This document shows, one piece after another, positions 6,488 to 6,627 of a DNA stretch of 6,627 bases. Each line of letters opens with the position of its first letter. The stretch's first letter is position 1. The position numbers and the translations under genes are program-made. Source of the stretch: Candidatus Caldarchaeum sp. (GTDB taxonomy: Archaea > Thermoproteota > Nitrososphaeria_A > Caldarchaeales > Caldarchaeaceae). The DNA lies in assembly GCA_025054795.1 (NCBI GenBank), contig JANWZU010000044.1, positions 1-6,627 on the forward strand, read 5' to 3'. The notes under the pieces are model-generated. The model searched no databases. It was not told where the DNA came from and worked only from the letters and a program-made list of their open reading frames with translations.

Positions 6488-6627
6488 ATGGTTTCGGTAG
6501 CTGGGGCTGAAGCTAGAATACTCTTCAGAAGCCGTGGATACACGCCCCATTTCGCTGAATACGTTGTGGACCCGTTGACCGGAGACGAGGTTGTAGTGAT
6601 GGCTGACCCGCACAGCCGCAAGTCCGC
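6488..6627 (+). CDS. N-terminal fragment of an unrecognised protein, cut by the window edge
   Basis: An open frame begins with ATG at 6488 and runs to the right edge: 46 full codons with no stop. An in-frame TGA at 6461-6463 bounds it upstream, and no other ATG, GTG or TTG lies between, so this start is likely. The fragment begins MVSVAGAEARILFRSRG and continues with alternating hydrophobic and polar residues (about 18-38, including EYVVDPLTGDEVVV), which suggests a small beta-rich start. There is no signal peptide or membrane segment. Codon use resembles the neighbouring genes. I cannot name the family from this length. The gene diverges from the PolD subunit across 82 nt that hold mirror-image promoter boxes. 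Confidence 0.65.
   Translation, partial: MVSVAGAEARILFRSRGYTPHFAEYVVDPLTGDEVVVMADPHSRKS

Noticed and set aside
1..6627. tRNA, rRNA, CRISPR arrays, transposases, long direct repeats or attachment sites
   Set aside because: No cloverleaf-like, rRNA-like or regularly repeated sequence was seen on reading both strands, and coding genes fill nearly all of the window.

Overview
The window comes from an archaeon. The clearest sign is the small subunit (DP1) of the archaea-specific family D DNA polymerase at 4918-6405. AT-rich TATA-like boxes also sit about 23-28 nt ahead of five predicted start codons, with essentially no room for 5' leaders. PolD is absent from Crenarchaeota proper, so Euryarchaeota or PolD-bearing lineages such as Nitrososphaeria/Aigarchaeota or Bathyarchaeia fit. 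My inference, from the compact DP1 and the leaderless style, is one of the latter, but the window cannot settle it. There are no introns, RNA genes, CRISPR arrays or mobile elements. The region is densely packed, and no stretch over 100 bases lacks a gene.

Layout. (1) 1-1724, minus: a CstA-family multi-pass membrane transporter, with its 3' end cut by the window edge. (2) 1750-2358, minus: an unrecognised 202-residue protein with one N-terminal membrane anchor, 25 nt upstream of cstA on the same strand. (3) 2359-2416: a short divergent promoter region with one near-symmetric TATA element that appears to serve both sides, plus a small GC-rich inverted repeat. (4) 2417-4390, plus: acetoacetyl-CoA synthetase. 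(5) 4391-4921, plus: a small SAM-dependent methyltransferase starting on the base after the synthetase stop codon. (6) 4918-6405, minus: PolD small subunit, convergent with the methyltransferase; the palindrome CTAG supplies the TAG stop on both strands. (7) 6406-6487: a second divergent promoter region with two mirror-image ATAGATTT boxes. (8) 6488 to the edge, plus: the first 46 codons of an unrecognised gene.

How the genes may work together. Acetoacetyl-CoA synthetase and the methyltransferase look like a two-gene operon; only the second gene has a visible Shine-Dalgarno sequence, as expected when the first is read from a leaderless mRNA. Across the shared promoter lie the membrane protein and the CstA transporter, so uptake of a small carbon compound (CstA relatives move pyruvate or peptides) and activation of acetoacetate may be co-controlled. 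That link rests on gene order only. The PolD gene is a replication gene and has no evident functional tie to the metabolic block. I see no clear evidence of an undescribed system. The items most worth a second look are the shared promoter, the unknown membrane-anchored protein, the archaeal acetoacetyl-CoA synthetase with an altered lysine loop, and the overlapping stop codons.
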